Both the position numbers and the translations under genes were made by a program. 14,719 nucleotides of DNA. Source: Planctomycetota bacterium (lineage in GTDB: Bacteria; Planctomycetota; UBA1135; UBA2386). This document shows, one piece after another, positions 8,507-14,719 of this stretch (position 1 is its first letter; every line of letters begins with the position of its first letter). Where the stretch lies: positions 1-14,719 of the forward strand of contig JAGQRA010000546.1 of assembly GCA_020425885.1 (NCBI GenBank). Direction: 5' to 3'. A model generated the notes under the pieces. It saw only the letters and a list, made by a program, of their open reading frames with translations, was not told the origin of the DNA and ran no database searches.

Positions 8507-9505
8507 TCAGCTGCCGATGGTCAGCTGCAGACCGTTGCTGCTGACGACCGCCCATGGCGTCTCGAACGTCACCGACTGCACGTAGATGTTCAGGCCGCAG
8601 AAGGCCGCGCTGTTCGGCAGCGGCACCACCGTCGACCACGAGCCGCCGAACGGCAGCCCGAGCATGGCCACGGTCGGGTTGACGTGCTGGAAGCAGGTCC
8701 ACGGCGGCTGCAGGATTGCCGTCGGAAACGTCGGACTCAATCCGATCAACGTCATGCCGGCGGTCGCACAGGGGCTGGCACCGGTGGTGACGATCTCGAG
8801 CGCCTCGCCGAGCACCGGGAAGTCGGCATCGACGTGCAGCATCGGGAACGGCGCGCACGGGCTGGCACAGGGCGCGCCATACTCCACCTTGTTCGCACAG
8901 GTCGGGCACGGCAGCGACGCGCCGACATCGTAGTGGACATCGCCGTTCCAGATCCGCGGCGAGAACAGCCCGGTCCACGGCACGTTCTGCGCCGCCCCGA
9001 ACAGGAACTGGACCTCGGTCCTGGAGGTATGCAGCACCGGCGGTGCGCCGATGCCGTTGGTGTAGCGGGCCTTGACACCGACATACTGGACCGCGATGCC
9101 GTGGACGCCGAACGGCAGGAACACGCCGCCGGGGAAACAGACGTGCGAGCGCTGGTCGACGCCGCGGGCGACGATCGGTCCGCTGCTCGATGGACCGGTC
9201 CAGTTGCCCAGCGTCGTGGTGTTGGTCCCGGCGGTGTAGCCGCCGGCGACGGTCAGGATGTTGATCGTGCCGGCCGTGCCGACGACATCGCCGAGATTGA
9301 GATCGAGGCTCTTGATGGTGATGCCGGTCGGCGACGACACGGCCAGGTCGAAGAAGACCTGACCGCCGACGGCGCCGCCGTTGTTGCTGGCGTAGGTCGT
9401 GGTCAGCGGGGATTGCGCCACCGGCGCGGCGGCGAAGAGGAAGGTGGCGACGACGGCGGCGGGCAGCAGTCGCTGGATGCGGGTGGGTCGTGGTTGTGCG
9501 ATCAT
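8507..9505 (-). CDS. Secreted protein of unknown function with a planctomycete-type C-terminus
   Basis: This 332-residue protein has a classical signal peptide: basic n-region (RPTRIQR), hydrophobic core, and likely cleavage after PVA near residue 30. The mature part is rich in Gly, Thr, Ser and Val with little charge, as in beta-rich exported proteins, and has a Cys cluster (PCPTC...GAPCASPC) at about 195-212 that may form disulfides. It ends in SNGLQLTIGS. From memory, similar short endings of the SNGLxLTIG type recur in unrelated exported planctomycete proteins, so this may be a shared domain end or a sorting tail; that is unverified. No enzyme motif is visible. The ATG at 9505 is well supported by an AAGAAAGG Shine-Dalgarno five bases upstream. 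It faces the SGNH gene across a divergent intergenic region and has a GC-rich stem after its stop, so it may be a single-gene transcript. Confidence 0.88.
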   Translation of the reverse strand: MIAQPRPTRIQRLLPAAVVATFLFAAAPVAQSPLTTTYASNNGGAVGGQVFFDLAVSSPTGITIKSLDLNLGDVVGTAGTINILTVAGGYTAGTNTTTLGNWTGPSSSGPIVARGVDQRSHVCFPGGVFLPFGVHGIAVQYVGVKARYTNGIGAPPVLHTSRTEVQFLFGAAQNVPWTGLFSPRIWNGDVHYDVGASLPCPTCANKVEYGAPCASPCAPFPMLHVDADFPVLGEALEIVTTGASPCATAGMTLIGLSPTFPTAILQPPWTCFQHVNPTVAMLGLPFGGSWSTVVPLPNSAAFCGLNIYVQSVTFETPWAVVSSNGLQLTIGS

Positions 9506-9510
9506 CGAGG

Positions 9511-9518
9511 CCTTTCTT
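9511..9518 (-). promoter_or_regulatory. Shine-Dalgarno of the secreted-protein gene
   Basis: Read on the minus strand this is AAGAAAGG, five bases before the ATG at 9505. It is one of only two convincing Shine-Dalgarno sequences in the window and fixes the start of the secreted protein. Confidence 0.65.
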
Positions 9519-9522
9519 GTTC

Positions 9523-9544
9523 ATGGGCGCGGAAGTGCGCCCAT
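9523..9544. repeat. Dyad symmetry in the divergent intergenic region; possible operator
   Basis: ATGGGCGC (9523-9530) and GCGCCCAT (9537-9544) form a perfect 8-bp inverted repeat around GGAAGT. It lies between two divergently transcribed genes, 17 bases from the start at 9505 and 47 bases from the start at 9592. Two weaker dyads enclose it: 9509-9517 with 9558-9565 (one bulged base), and CGAGGC at 9506-9511 with GCCTCG at 9583-9588. An operator or a 5'-UTR hairpin are both possible. I could not place convincing -35/-10 boxes for either gene. Confidence 0.4.
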
Positions 9545-9591
9545 TACTGATTAACCGAGAAGGCCCCGACCGGACAACGATCGCCTCGAGA

Positions 9592-10785
9592 ATGAAGCCC
9601 CTGACCCGACCCGGCGTGCTGCTCTTGGCCTTCGCGCTGTCGTGCTGCGCGACTCCCGATCCGACCCCGAAGCGTGAGGAGTGGTTCGAACTGCGCGGCG
9701 GCCTGGCGCGGTCGGCGGCGGTCTTCGAACGGACCCGACATGGCCGGGTCGCGTTCCTCGGCGGTTCGATCACCTTCAATCCCGGTTGGCGCGAACAGGT
9801 CTGCGACTACCTCAGGCAGCGGTTCCCGGACACCGAGTTCGAGTTCCTCGCCGCCGGCATCCCGTCCACCGGCTCGACGCCGGGCGCCTTCCGCCTCGCC
9901 CGCGACGTCCTCGGCAACGGCACGGTCGACCTGCTGTTCGAAGAAGCCGCGGTCAACGATTCGACCAACGGCCGCACCGACCTCGAGCAGGTGCGCGCCA
10001 TGGAAGGGATCGTGCGCCACGCGCGCCGGCACAACCCCGACCTCGACCTGGTGCTGCTGCACTTCGTCGACCCGGACAAGATGCGCATCTACCGCCAGGG
10101 CAAGGTGCCGGCGGTGATCCGCAATCACGAACGCGTGGCCGCGCACTACGCGCTGCCCTCGCTCGATCTCGCCCGCGAGGTCACCGACCGCATCGATCGC
10201 GGCGAGTTCACCTGGCGCGACGACTTCCGCGACCTGCATCCGTCGCCGTTCGGTCAGCGGATCTACTCGCGCGCGATCTGCCGGATGCTCGAGGCCGCCT
10301 GGGCGCATGCCGAGCCCCGGCCGCGCCCGACCATCGAGCCGCTCGACCCGTTCTGCTACGACCGGGGGCAGCTGCTGCCACCGACAGCCGTGACGACGCT
10401 CGCGGACTTCGAGGTGCAGGAACGTTGGCGGAACGAGGTCGGCGGCAGCACTCGCGCCGGCTTCGTCGACGTACCGATGCTGGTCGGCACGCGACCGGGC
10501 GCGAGCTTCACCTTCGCCTTCGCGGGCCGCGCGGTCGGCCTGTTCGTCGCCGCCGGGCCCGACGCCGGCGTGATCGAGTACCGCGTCGACGACGGCCCTT
10601 GGCGCGAACGCGATCTGTTCACGCGTTGGAGTCGCGGGCTGCACCTGCCGTGGCTGTACGTGCTCGCGGCCGAGCTGCCTGGCGATCGCCGGCACCTGCT
10701 CGAGGTCCGCATCGCCGACCGCCACGATCCGGCGAGCAAGGGGCACGCCTGCCGCATCGCGCAGTTCGCCGTCAACGGCAGCTGA
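9592..10785 (+). CDS. SGNH/GDSL-type hydrolase, predicted lipoprotein
   Basis: The 397-residue protein starts with a short basic n-region, a hydrophobic core and ALSCC, where Cys18 or Cys19 could be lipidated; the lipobox is imperfect. The SGNH blocks are visible: block I FLGGSIT with nucleophile Ser59, block II Gly in AAGIPSTGS near 89, block III VND with Asn122, and block V DLHPS with Asp214 and His216. The family removes acyl or acetyl groups from carbohydrates, lipids or peptidoglycan; the exported location suggests a polysaccharide or envelope substrate (inference). Residues about 260-397 form a separate, beta-rich C-terminal region. The ATG at 9592 is preferred to the frame-open upstream sequence (to 9490), because it puts the signal sequence at the N-terminus and avoids overlap with the divergent gene. 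Only a weak GAG precedes it. Confidence 0.9.
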   Translation: MKPLTRPGVLLLAFALSCCATPDPTPKREEWFELRGGLARSAAVFERTRHGRVAFLGGSITFNPGWREQVCDYLRQRFPDTEFEFLAAGIPSTGSTPGAFRLARDVLGNGTVDLLFEEAAVNDSTNGRTDLEQVRAMEGIVRHARRHNPDLDLVLLHFVDPDKMRIYRQGKVPAVIRNHERVAAHYALPSLDLAREVTDRIDRGEFTWRDDFRDLHPSPFGQRIYSRAICRMLEAAWAHAEPRPRPTIEPLDPFCYDRGQLLPPTAVTTLADFEVQERWRNEVGGSTRAGFVDVPMLVGTRPGASFTFAFAGRAVGLFVAAGPDAGVIEYRVDDGPWRERDLFTRWSRGLHLPWLYVLAAELPGDRRHLLEVRIADRHDPASKGHACRIAQFAVNGS

Positions 10786-10789
10786 ACGG

Positions 10790-10828
10790 GGTGCCTGCCC
10801 GCGGCACCGCGGCCTGATCTTCCAGGCC
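10790..10828 (+). terminator. Tandem hairpins after the SGNH hydrolase gene
   Basis: Two short perfect hairpins follow the stop codon: GGTGCC/GGCACC (10790-10795 with 10803-10808) and GGCCTG/CAGGCC (10811-10816 with 10823-10828). No U-run follows, so an intrinsic terminator is only a possibility. The first stem shares GGTGCC and GGCACC with the long palindrome at 2418-2465. The rest of the 160-base gap, to 10945, shows nothing else I can support. Confidence 0.35.
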
Positions 10829-10945
10829 AACTGTTGCGGGTTCGACCGCCGGCATGCGCTCGACTCGAAGCCGCACCGCCGCGGCATGAGACGAACCATG
10901 ACGATGAGCCAAGCCGAGAACAGGACCTCACCCCGCCACGACACC

Positions 10946-11800
10946 ATGAGCACGATCGCGAGCGCGATCGCCCTCGCCGCCCTTCTCGGCGCTTGCCAGA
11001 CGCAAGCGGCGAGCGAACAGCGGCCGACACCGGGCCTCGGATCGCTGTTCGATGCGAAACCCGAGACCGAGCTCGAGGCCACCGACGCGGTGACCCTGTG
11101 CGCCACCACCACGACCGCGCCTTCGCCTGGCGACGAGCGCGACCTGGCCAATGGCGACCTCGAATACCCTCGCCGGACCCCGCCGATGGCGACCGGTGCT
11201 CGGCTCGAATCGTACGCGCAGAGCCCGGCGGGCCCGGCGACCGACGATCCGCTGCGGGTCACCGCCGGCATCGGTCTCGGCACCTACGAGTCGTCGGCCG
11301 GCCTGTTCCTGCGCGGCGACGGCGCCTACACGGTCGACGGTCCCTGGGCTGTCGGCGGGGATCTCTGGCTCGGGTTCTCCGGTGACGGCACGCAGTTCCG
11401 ACTGTCGCCGTATGCGGAGTACACCAGCCAACTCAATGCCACGACCGAACTCCGCAGCCGCGCCGGCCTCGACATCTACAACTTCGGCGGCGATCGCGTG
11501 TCCTACACCGGCTTCGGCCTGCGCGCCGGCGCCACCGTCGAACACGACCTCGCCGACCAGCTCGGGCCGCGGTGGTCCGCGATCGGCGCGGCCAACCTCG
11601 GCTTCCTCAGCGGTGATCTCGAGGTCGATCTGCCGGCACCGTTCGGCACGGTGAGCAAGTCCGAGACGATGGTCACGTTCGACCTCGAACTCGGCGCCAG
11701 GTACGAACTCGAACAAGGCGGTCAGGTCGGCGCCTCGCTCTACTTCCAGAGCTTCGACCAGGGCGACTTCGTCGGCATCTTCGGCACCTACACCTTCTGA
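10946..11800 (+). CDS. Putative outer-membrane beta-barrel protein with a lipobox
   Basis: From the ATG at 10946 this is a 284-residue protein with a hydrophobic N-terminus and a good lipobox, LGAC, with Cys17 as the lipidation site. A low-complexity, Pro/Thr-rich linker runs to about residue 100. The rest alternates polar and hydrophobic residues with many Gly and aromatics (for example LRVTAGIGLGTY, WAVGGDLWLGF, GQVGASLYFQSF) and ends in GIFGTYTF. A terminal Phe at the end of an amphipathic strand is typical of outer-membrane barrels. Cargo or partner is unknown. The frame is open from an ATG at 10886, but the 20 extra codons use AGA, AGG, CGA, CAA and TCA, which are rare in neighbouring genes, so they are probably not coding; against this, the shorter form has no positive n-region and no Shine-Dalgarno. 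The POT transporter follows after 99 bp. Confidence 0.82.
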   Translation: MSTIASAIALAALLGACQTQAASEQRPTPGLGSLFDAKPETELEATDAVTLCATTTTAPSPGDERDLANGDLEYPRRTPPMATGARLESYAQSPAGPATDDPLRVTAGIGLGTYESSAGLFLRGDGAYTVDGPWAVGGDLWLGFSGDGTQFRLSPYAEYTSQLNATTELRSRAGLDIYNFGGDRVSYTGFGLRAGATVEHDLADQLGPRWSAIGAANLGFLSGDLEVDLPAPFGTVSKSETMVTFDLELGARYELEQGGQVGASLYFQSFDQGDFVGIFGTYTF

Positions 11801-11899
11801 GCATCGCCGCAGCTCGCCGGCGCGGCGCTCACTCGCCGAGCCCGGACCAACGGAATGGTGTTGCCGTCGCGGCTGCCCGACGGTGATCATCTGCGCCCC

Positions 11900-13417
11900 A
11901 TGGCCGACCCATCCGCTCTCGACCCTCGCCTGCAGGCGATCCGTGACTTCAGGGGCACCTACCCGCGCCAGCTGTGGTGGCTGTTCCTGTCGGAGATGTG
12001 GGAGCGCTTCTGCTTCTACGGCATGCGCGGCGTGCTCACGGTCTTCATGATGGACCAGCTCGGCATGCTCGAGAAGGAGGCCAACCTCCAGTACGGCGCC
12101 ATCCAGGCCTTCGTCTACGCGATGACCTTCGTCGGTGGCTTCTTCGCCGACAAGATCCTCGGCTTCCGCCGCTCGATCGCGTGGGGCGGTCTGCTGATGG
12201 TAGTCGGCAGCTTCACCGTCGCCGCCGGGATCATGAGCGCCGACGCGCCCAGGGACCTGTTCTTCCTCGGCACCTCGATCTCGATCGTCGGCACCGGCTT
12301 CTTCAAACCGAACATCTCGGGCGTCGTCGGTCTGCTCTACCACGACGGCGACCACCGCCGCGACGCCGGCTTCAGCCTGTTCTACTCCGGCATCAACCTC
12401 GGGGCGCTGCTCGGCGGCTACCTCTGCGTCGCGCTGGGCAAGGCCTACGGCTGGGAATGGTCCTTCATCTCGGCCGGCCTGGCGATGGTGTGTGGCGTCA
12501 CCGTGTTCGGCCTGACCGCGCACACCCTCGGCCCGCTCGGCTACTCGCCGCTGACACCCGAGGGGGAGACGCCGGCGAACTCGGCGCGCCTGAAGGTGCT
12601 CGGCGTCTACGCCGGCTCGCTGCTGTCGGTGCCGCTGATCCTGATCCTCGTCAGCAAGGCCGAGTACAGCGACGCCTTCATGTACACGGTCGGGCCGCTG
12701 GCGCTGATCTACTTCTTCTGGGACATGCGCACCTGCAGCAAGGTCGAGGTCCAGAAGCTGCTCGCGGCGCTGATCTTCATCGTCTTCTCGGTCTTCTTCT
12801 GGGCCTTCTACGAGCAGAGCGGCGGCTCGCTCGCGATCGTCGCCGAGAAGTACACCGACCCGACGAACATCGCCGGGATCCGCGTCGACCCGATCGAGGT
12901 CAACAACTCGTCGAACGCGCTGTTCGTGATGGTGCTGAGCCCGGTGGTCGGCTGGCTCTGGCTGAAGATGAAGAAGGCGGAGCCGGGAACCACGGTCAAG
13001 TTCGGCCTCGGCTTCCTGTTCCTCGCCGCCGGCTTCGCCGTGTTCCACAGCCTGATCGACTTCGTCGGCCCCAACGGCAAGACGTCGCTGTTCGTGTTCA
13101 CGATGGCCTGGCTGGTGACGACGATCGGCGAGCTATGCCTGTCGCCGATCGGCCTGTCGGCGATGACCCGGCTGGCGCCGAAACGCATGTTCGGCATCAT
13201 CATGGGGCTCTGGTTCCTGGCGAGCGCCTACGGTCAGTACCTGGCCGGCATCCTCGGCGCCGGCATGGCCCCGGACGACGAGGGTGCACCGGCGCTCGAG
13301 CGGCTGCGCGGCTACACCGACGGCTACTGGCAGCTGACGATCTGGGCCGTGATCCTCGGCGTGCTGCTGATCGCGATCAGCCCGCTGGTGCGCAAGCTGA
13401 CCCACGAAGAGAGCTGA
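11900..13417 (+). CDS. POT/PTR family proton-dependent oligopeptide transporter
   Basis: The 505-residue membrane protein has the signatures of the POT/PTR2 family in the major facilitator superfamily: ExxER in SEMWERFCFYG (E32, E35, R36), needed for proton coupling in studied members; GGFFADKILGFRR at about 79-91; GTGFFKPNIS at 131-140; the PTR2 pattern FSLFYSGINLGALLGG at 158-173; FWAFYEQSGGSL at 300-311; and ELCLSPIGLS at 411-420. It imports di- and tripeptides, or related solutes, with protons across the inner membrane. Length is normal for bacterial members. The ATG at 11900 gives the family-like N-terminus; the frame also allows 11855, and neither has a clear Shine-Dalgarno. A 99-bp gap separates it from the barrel-like gene upstream, so linkage is uncertain. 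Confidence 0.96.
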   Translation: MADPSALDPRLQAIRDFRGTYPRQLWWLFLSEMWERFCFYGMRGVLTVFMMDQLGMLEKEANLQYGAIQAFVYAMTFVGGFFADKILGFRRSIAWGGLLMVVGSFTVAAGIMSADAPRDLFFLGTSISIVGTGFFKPNISGVVGLLYHDGDHRRDAGFSLFYSGINLGALLGGYLCVALGKAYGWEWSFISAGLAMVCGVTVFGLTAHTLGPLGYSPLTPEGETPANSARLKVLGVYAGSLLSVPLILILVSKAEYSDAFMYTVGPLALIYFFWDMRTCSKVEVQKLLAALIFIVFSVFFWAFYEQSGGSLAIVAEKYTDPTNIAGIRVDPIEVNNSSNALFVMVLSPVVGWLWLKMKKAEPGTTVKFGLGFLFLAAGFAVFHSLIDFVGPNGKTSLFVFTMAWLVTTIGELCLSPIGLSAMTRLAPKRMFGIIMGLWFLASAYGQYLAGILGAGMAPDDEGAPALERLRGYTDGYWQLTIWAVILGVLLIAISPLVRKLTHEES

Positions 13418-13538
13418 CACGCCACGACCTCGCGATCCGCGACGTCCTGACCCGGCGCCGAATCCCTGGCGATTGTTCGGCACCGAACTCCTATCCTCTG
13501 ATCGACACCCGCCAGCGCGGATTCGTGACAGGGTGTTC

Positions 13539-13544
13539 GAGGAG
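13539..13544 (+). promoter_or_regulatory. Strong Shine-Dalgarno deciding a GTG start
   Basis: GAGGAG lies six bases before the GTG at 13551. It decides between this start and an in-frame ATG at 13473. The GTG also places a lipoprotein signal at the N-terminus. Confidence 0.75.
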
Positions 13545-13550
13545 ATCGTC

Positions 13551-14177
13551 GTGAGGAATGCGTGGGTTTTCGGTCTGTTCTTGATCCTGTCCGGCTGTTG
13601 CAACTGCGGCCACCACCCTCATCCACACGCTGCCGGCGACCCCGGGAGAACGATCGGCGCGAGTGCGAGGAATCGGATGTTCGCCCCGACGACCCCCGCC
13701 AACATCCTGCGCCACAACGGCGCGGAGATCGTCAACCCGACAATCGGCACGATGGTCATGACCGGCGATCGGGTCGCTCTGAACCTGTCCTACCAGAACG
13801 ACCAGGGCGCGACCGTCTACGTCCACTTCATCGACGGTGATGTCAATGACGGGCCCGCGACCGGAACCGTGCAACAGGACAAGCACCGTTACTTCTTCAC
13901 CGAATCCCACTCGGTGCTCCACTTCCAGAGGCGGAACCCCCTCTCGTTCAAGTACCACCTTCCGCTCTGGGACGGCACCGTCGATCACAAGGTCGCGGCA
14001 GTACCGAAGGACATGGACTACGACCTCCGCGGCAGCGCGATCGACGACAAGGACTACGTCATCATCGGCGCCAGGACCACGCCGATGATGATCGACGCCC
14101 TGACCCCACCCGACCCTCCGGTGCGGCTCTGGAAGATCAAGGTGAAGGAGCTCGAGGAGAAGATCCCGCGCAACTGA
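13551..14177 (+). CDS. Lipoprotein of unknown function with a Cys/His-rich N-terminus
   Basis: I do not recognise a family. Starting at the GTG at 13551, the 208-residue product has a short signal (MRNAWVFGLFLILSGC) with lipobox LSGC and Cys16 as lipidation site. The sequence straight after it, CNCGHHPHPH, has two further Cys and four His and could bind a metal. The remainder (about 43-208) looks like one soluble beta-rich domain with several aromatic/acidic strands (VYVHFIDGD, YFFTESHSVLHF) and a charged C-terminus. It is probably anchored in the envelope. Codons are less GC-biased than in neighbours, with AAT, GTT, TGT, AGA and AGG near the start, which hints at a different history or weak selection. 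It lies 133 bp after the POT gene and ends 10 bp from a convergent FGE-like gene, with no hairpin between them. Confidence 0.82.
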   Translation: MRNAWVFGLFLILSGCCNCGHHPHPHAAGDPGRTIGASARNRMFAPTTPANILRHNGAEIVNPTIGTMVMTGDRVALNLSYQNDQGATVYVHFIDGDVNDGPATGTVQQDKHRYFFTESHSVLHFQRRNPLSFKYHLPLWDGTVDHKVAAVPKDMDYDLRGSAIDDKDYVIIGARTTPMMIDALTPPDPPVRLWKIKVKELEEKIPRN

Positions 14178-14187
14178 TCGGCATCTT

Positions 14188-14719
14188 TCAGCGAGCTGAT
14201 CGCAACCTGGCCCCGATCAGATCGCGGGCGACGCGAAACCCGATGTCCCGCGCGTACATCGCCGCCGCCGCCTCGCCGCGAGCCGCCGATCGCGAGGTCA
14301 GCACCGGCCTGGCGAAGCTGCCGCCGCGCAGCACCTTCTTGCCCTCGGAAGCGCCGCTCGTCGTCTGCGCCCCCTCGTAGTCGAGGTACTCGTCGGCGCA
14401 CCATTCGGTGACGTTGCCGTGCATGTCGAACAGACCGAACGGGTTGGCCAGGTAGCTGCCGACCGGCGCCACCGCAGCCGCGCCATCGCTGGTCCGGAGC
14501 CACCTGGTATCGGACTCGGCATGCGAAACGCGTCCCCGTAGACACGCGAGATCGACGAGGTTGGCGTGCCGGCGCAGCTGCGCGTCGTCGAAGTCACACG
14601 ACCACAGCCCCTCGGTTCCCCCGCGCGCGGCGTACTCCCATTCGGCCTCCGACGGCAATCGCAGCCCCGACCGGCGAGCCGTGGCCGTGGCGGCGAACCA
14701 TGACACATTGGTGACCGGC
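14188..14719 (-). CDS. FGE/SUMF1-like domain protein, C-terminal part (5' end beyond window)
   Basis: The frame runs off the right edge, and about 176 residues are visible. Read in frame from the edge it begins PVTNVSWF, a familiar entry to the FGE-sulfatase fold, then LRLPSEAEWEYAARGG, GLFDMHGNVTEW, LRGGSF and GFRVAR near the end, in the usual order. True formylglycine-generating enzymes have a Cys pair after RGG (RGGSxxC....C); here the matching stretch RGGSFARPVLTSRSAARG has none, so this is probably a binding or structural relative rather than a sulfatase activator. The missing N-terminal part could carry a kinase, as in the gene at the left of the window, but that cannot be seen. The GTG at 14706 is an internal codon, not the start. 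Confidence 0.92.
   Translation of the reverse strand, partial: PVTNVSWFAATATARRSGLRLPSEAEWEYAARGGTEGLWSCDFDDAQLRRHANLVDLACLRGRVSHAESDTRWLRTSDGAAAVAPVGSYLANPFGLFDMHGNVTEWCADEYLDYEGAQTTSGASEGKKVLRGGSFARPVLTSRSAARGEAAAAMYARDIGFRVARDLIGARLRSAR

Noticed and set aside
10790..10856. Possible degenerate tRNA: a GGCCT/AGGCC stem and a GCGG-GTTCGA-CCGC T-arm-like hairpin
   Set aside because: The would-be anticodon loop has eight bases, no matching acceptor stem or D-arm is found, and the T-stem is four pairs. Most likely chance hairpins.
9544..13048. Long minus-strand open frames (579 and 706 codons) opposite the SGNH, barrel-like and POT genes
   Set aside because: They overlap three well-supported genes and have biased, low-complexity Arg/Glu/Ala composition typical of antisense frames in GC-rich DNA.
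13430..13442. TCGCG-ATC-CGCGA hairpin after the POT gene as a terminator
   Set aside because: Only five base pairs with a three-base loop and no U-tract; expected by chance at this GC.
13473..13497. TTGTTC and TATCCT as a promoter for the small lipoprotein
   Set aside because: The spacing is 13 bases, too short for a sigma-70 promoter, and the boxes match poorly.
1..14719. A novel defence, mobile or CRISPR-like system
   Set aside because: No nuclease, transposase, integrase, methylase, toxin pair, spacer array or tandem repeat cluster is seen; the genes belong to common families or are single unknowns.

Overview
The window is high-GC bacterial chromosome. Its gene content points to a planctomycete or a close relative: a membrane Ser/Thr kinase fused to an FGE/SUMF1-like domain, a second FGE-like gene, a Gfo/Idh/MocA oxidoreductase beside a sugar-phosphate-isomerase-like TIM barrel, a long FG-GAP lipoprotein, several lipobox proteins, and mostly weak or absent Shine-Dalgarno sequences. 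The phylum is an inference from gene families; there is no rRNA or marker gene here. I see no tRNA, rRNA, CRISPR array, phage gene or transposase.

Layout. 1-2418 (+): 3' part of a kinase-TM-coiled coil-FGE-like protein, open at the left edge. 2418-2465: a perfect 16-bp-arm palindrome that fills the gap between two convergent genes. 2465-8424 (-), in transcription order: FG-GAP/TIG lipoprotein, Gfo/Idh/MocA dehydrogenase, sugar isomerase/epimerase, with gaps of 38 and 63 bp that allow an operon. 8507-9505 (-): a secreted protein, probably its own transcript because a GC-rich stem separates it from the FG-GAP gene. 9506-9591: divergent intergenic region with nested dyads. 9592-10785 (+): SGNH-hydrolase-like lipoprotein. 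10946-11800 (+): lipobox protein with a beta-barrel-like C-terminus. 11900-13417 (+): POT-family peptide transporter. 13551-14177 (+): small lipoprotein of unknown function with a strong Shine-Dalgarno and less GC-biased codons. 14188-14719 (-): C-terminal part of a second FGE-like protein, cut by the right edge. No gene-free stretch exceeds 160 bases.

Together the genes suggest a cell-envelope and carbohydrate-handling neighbourhood: NAD(P)-dependent sugar oxidation plus sugar isomerisation or lyase chemistry (dehydrogenase and TIM barrel), an acyl-ester hydrolase on the envelope, peptide uptake, and several exported proteins of unknown role. No defence, mobile or biosynthetic system is evident. 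The points most worth following are the kinase's non-canonical catalytic loop, the dehydrogenase/TIM-barrel pair, and the palindrome between the convergent genes.
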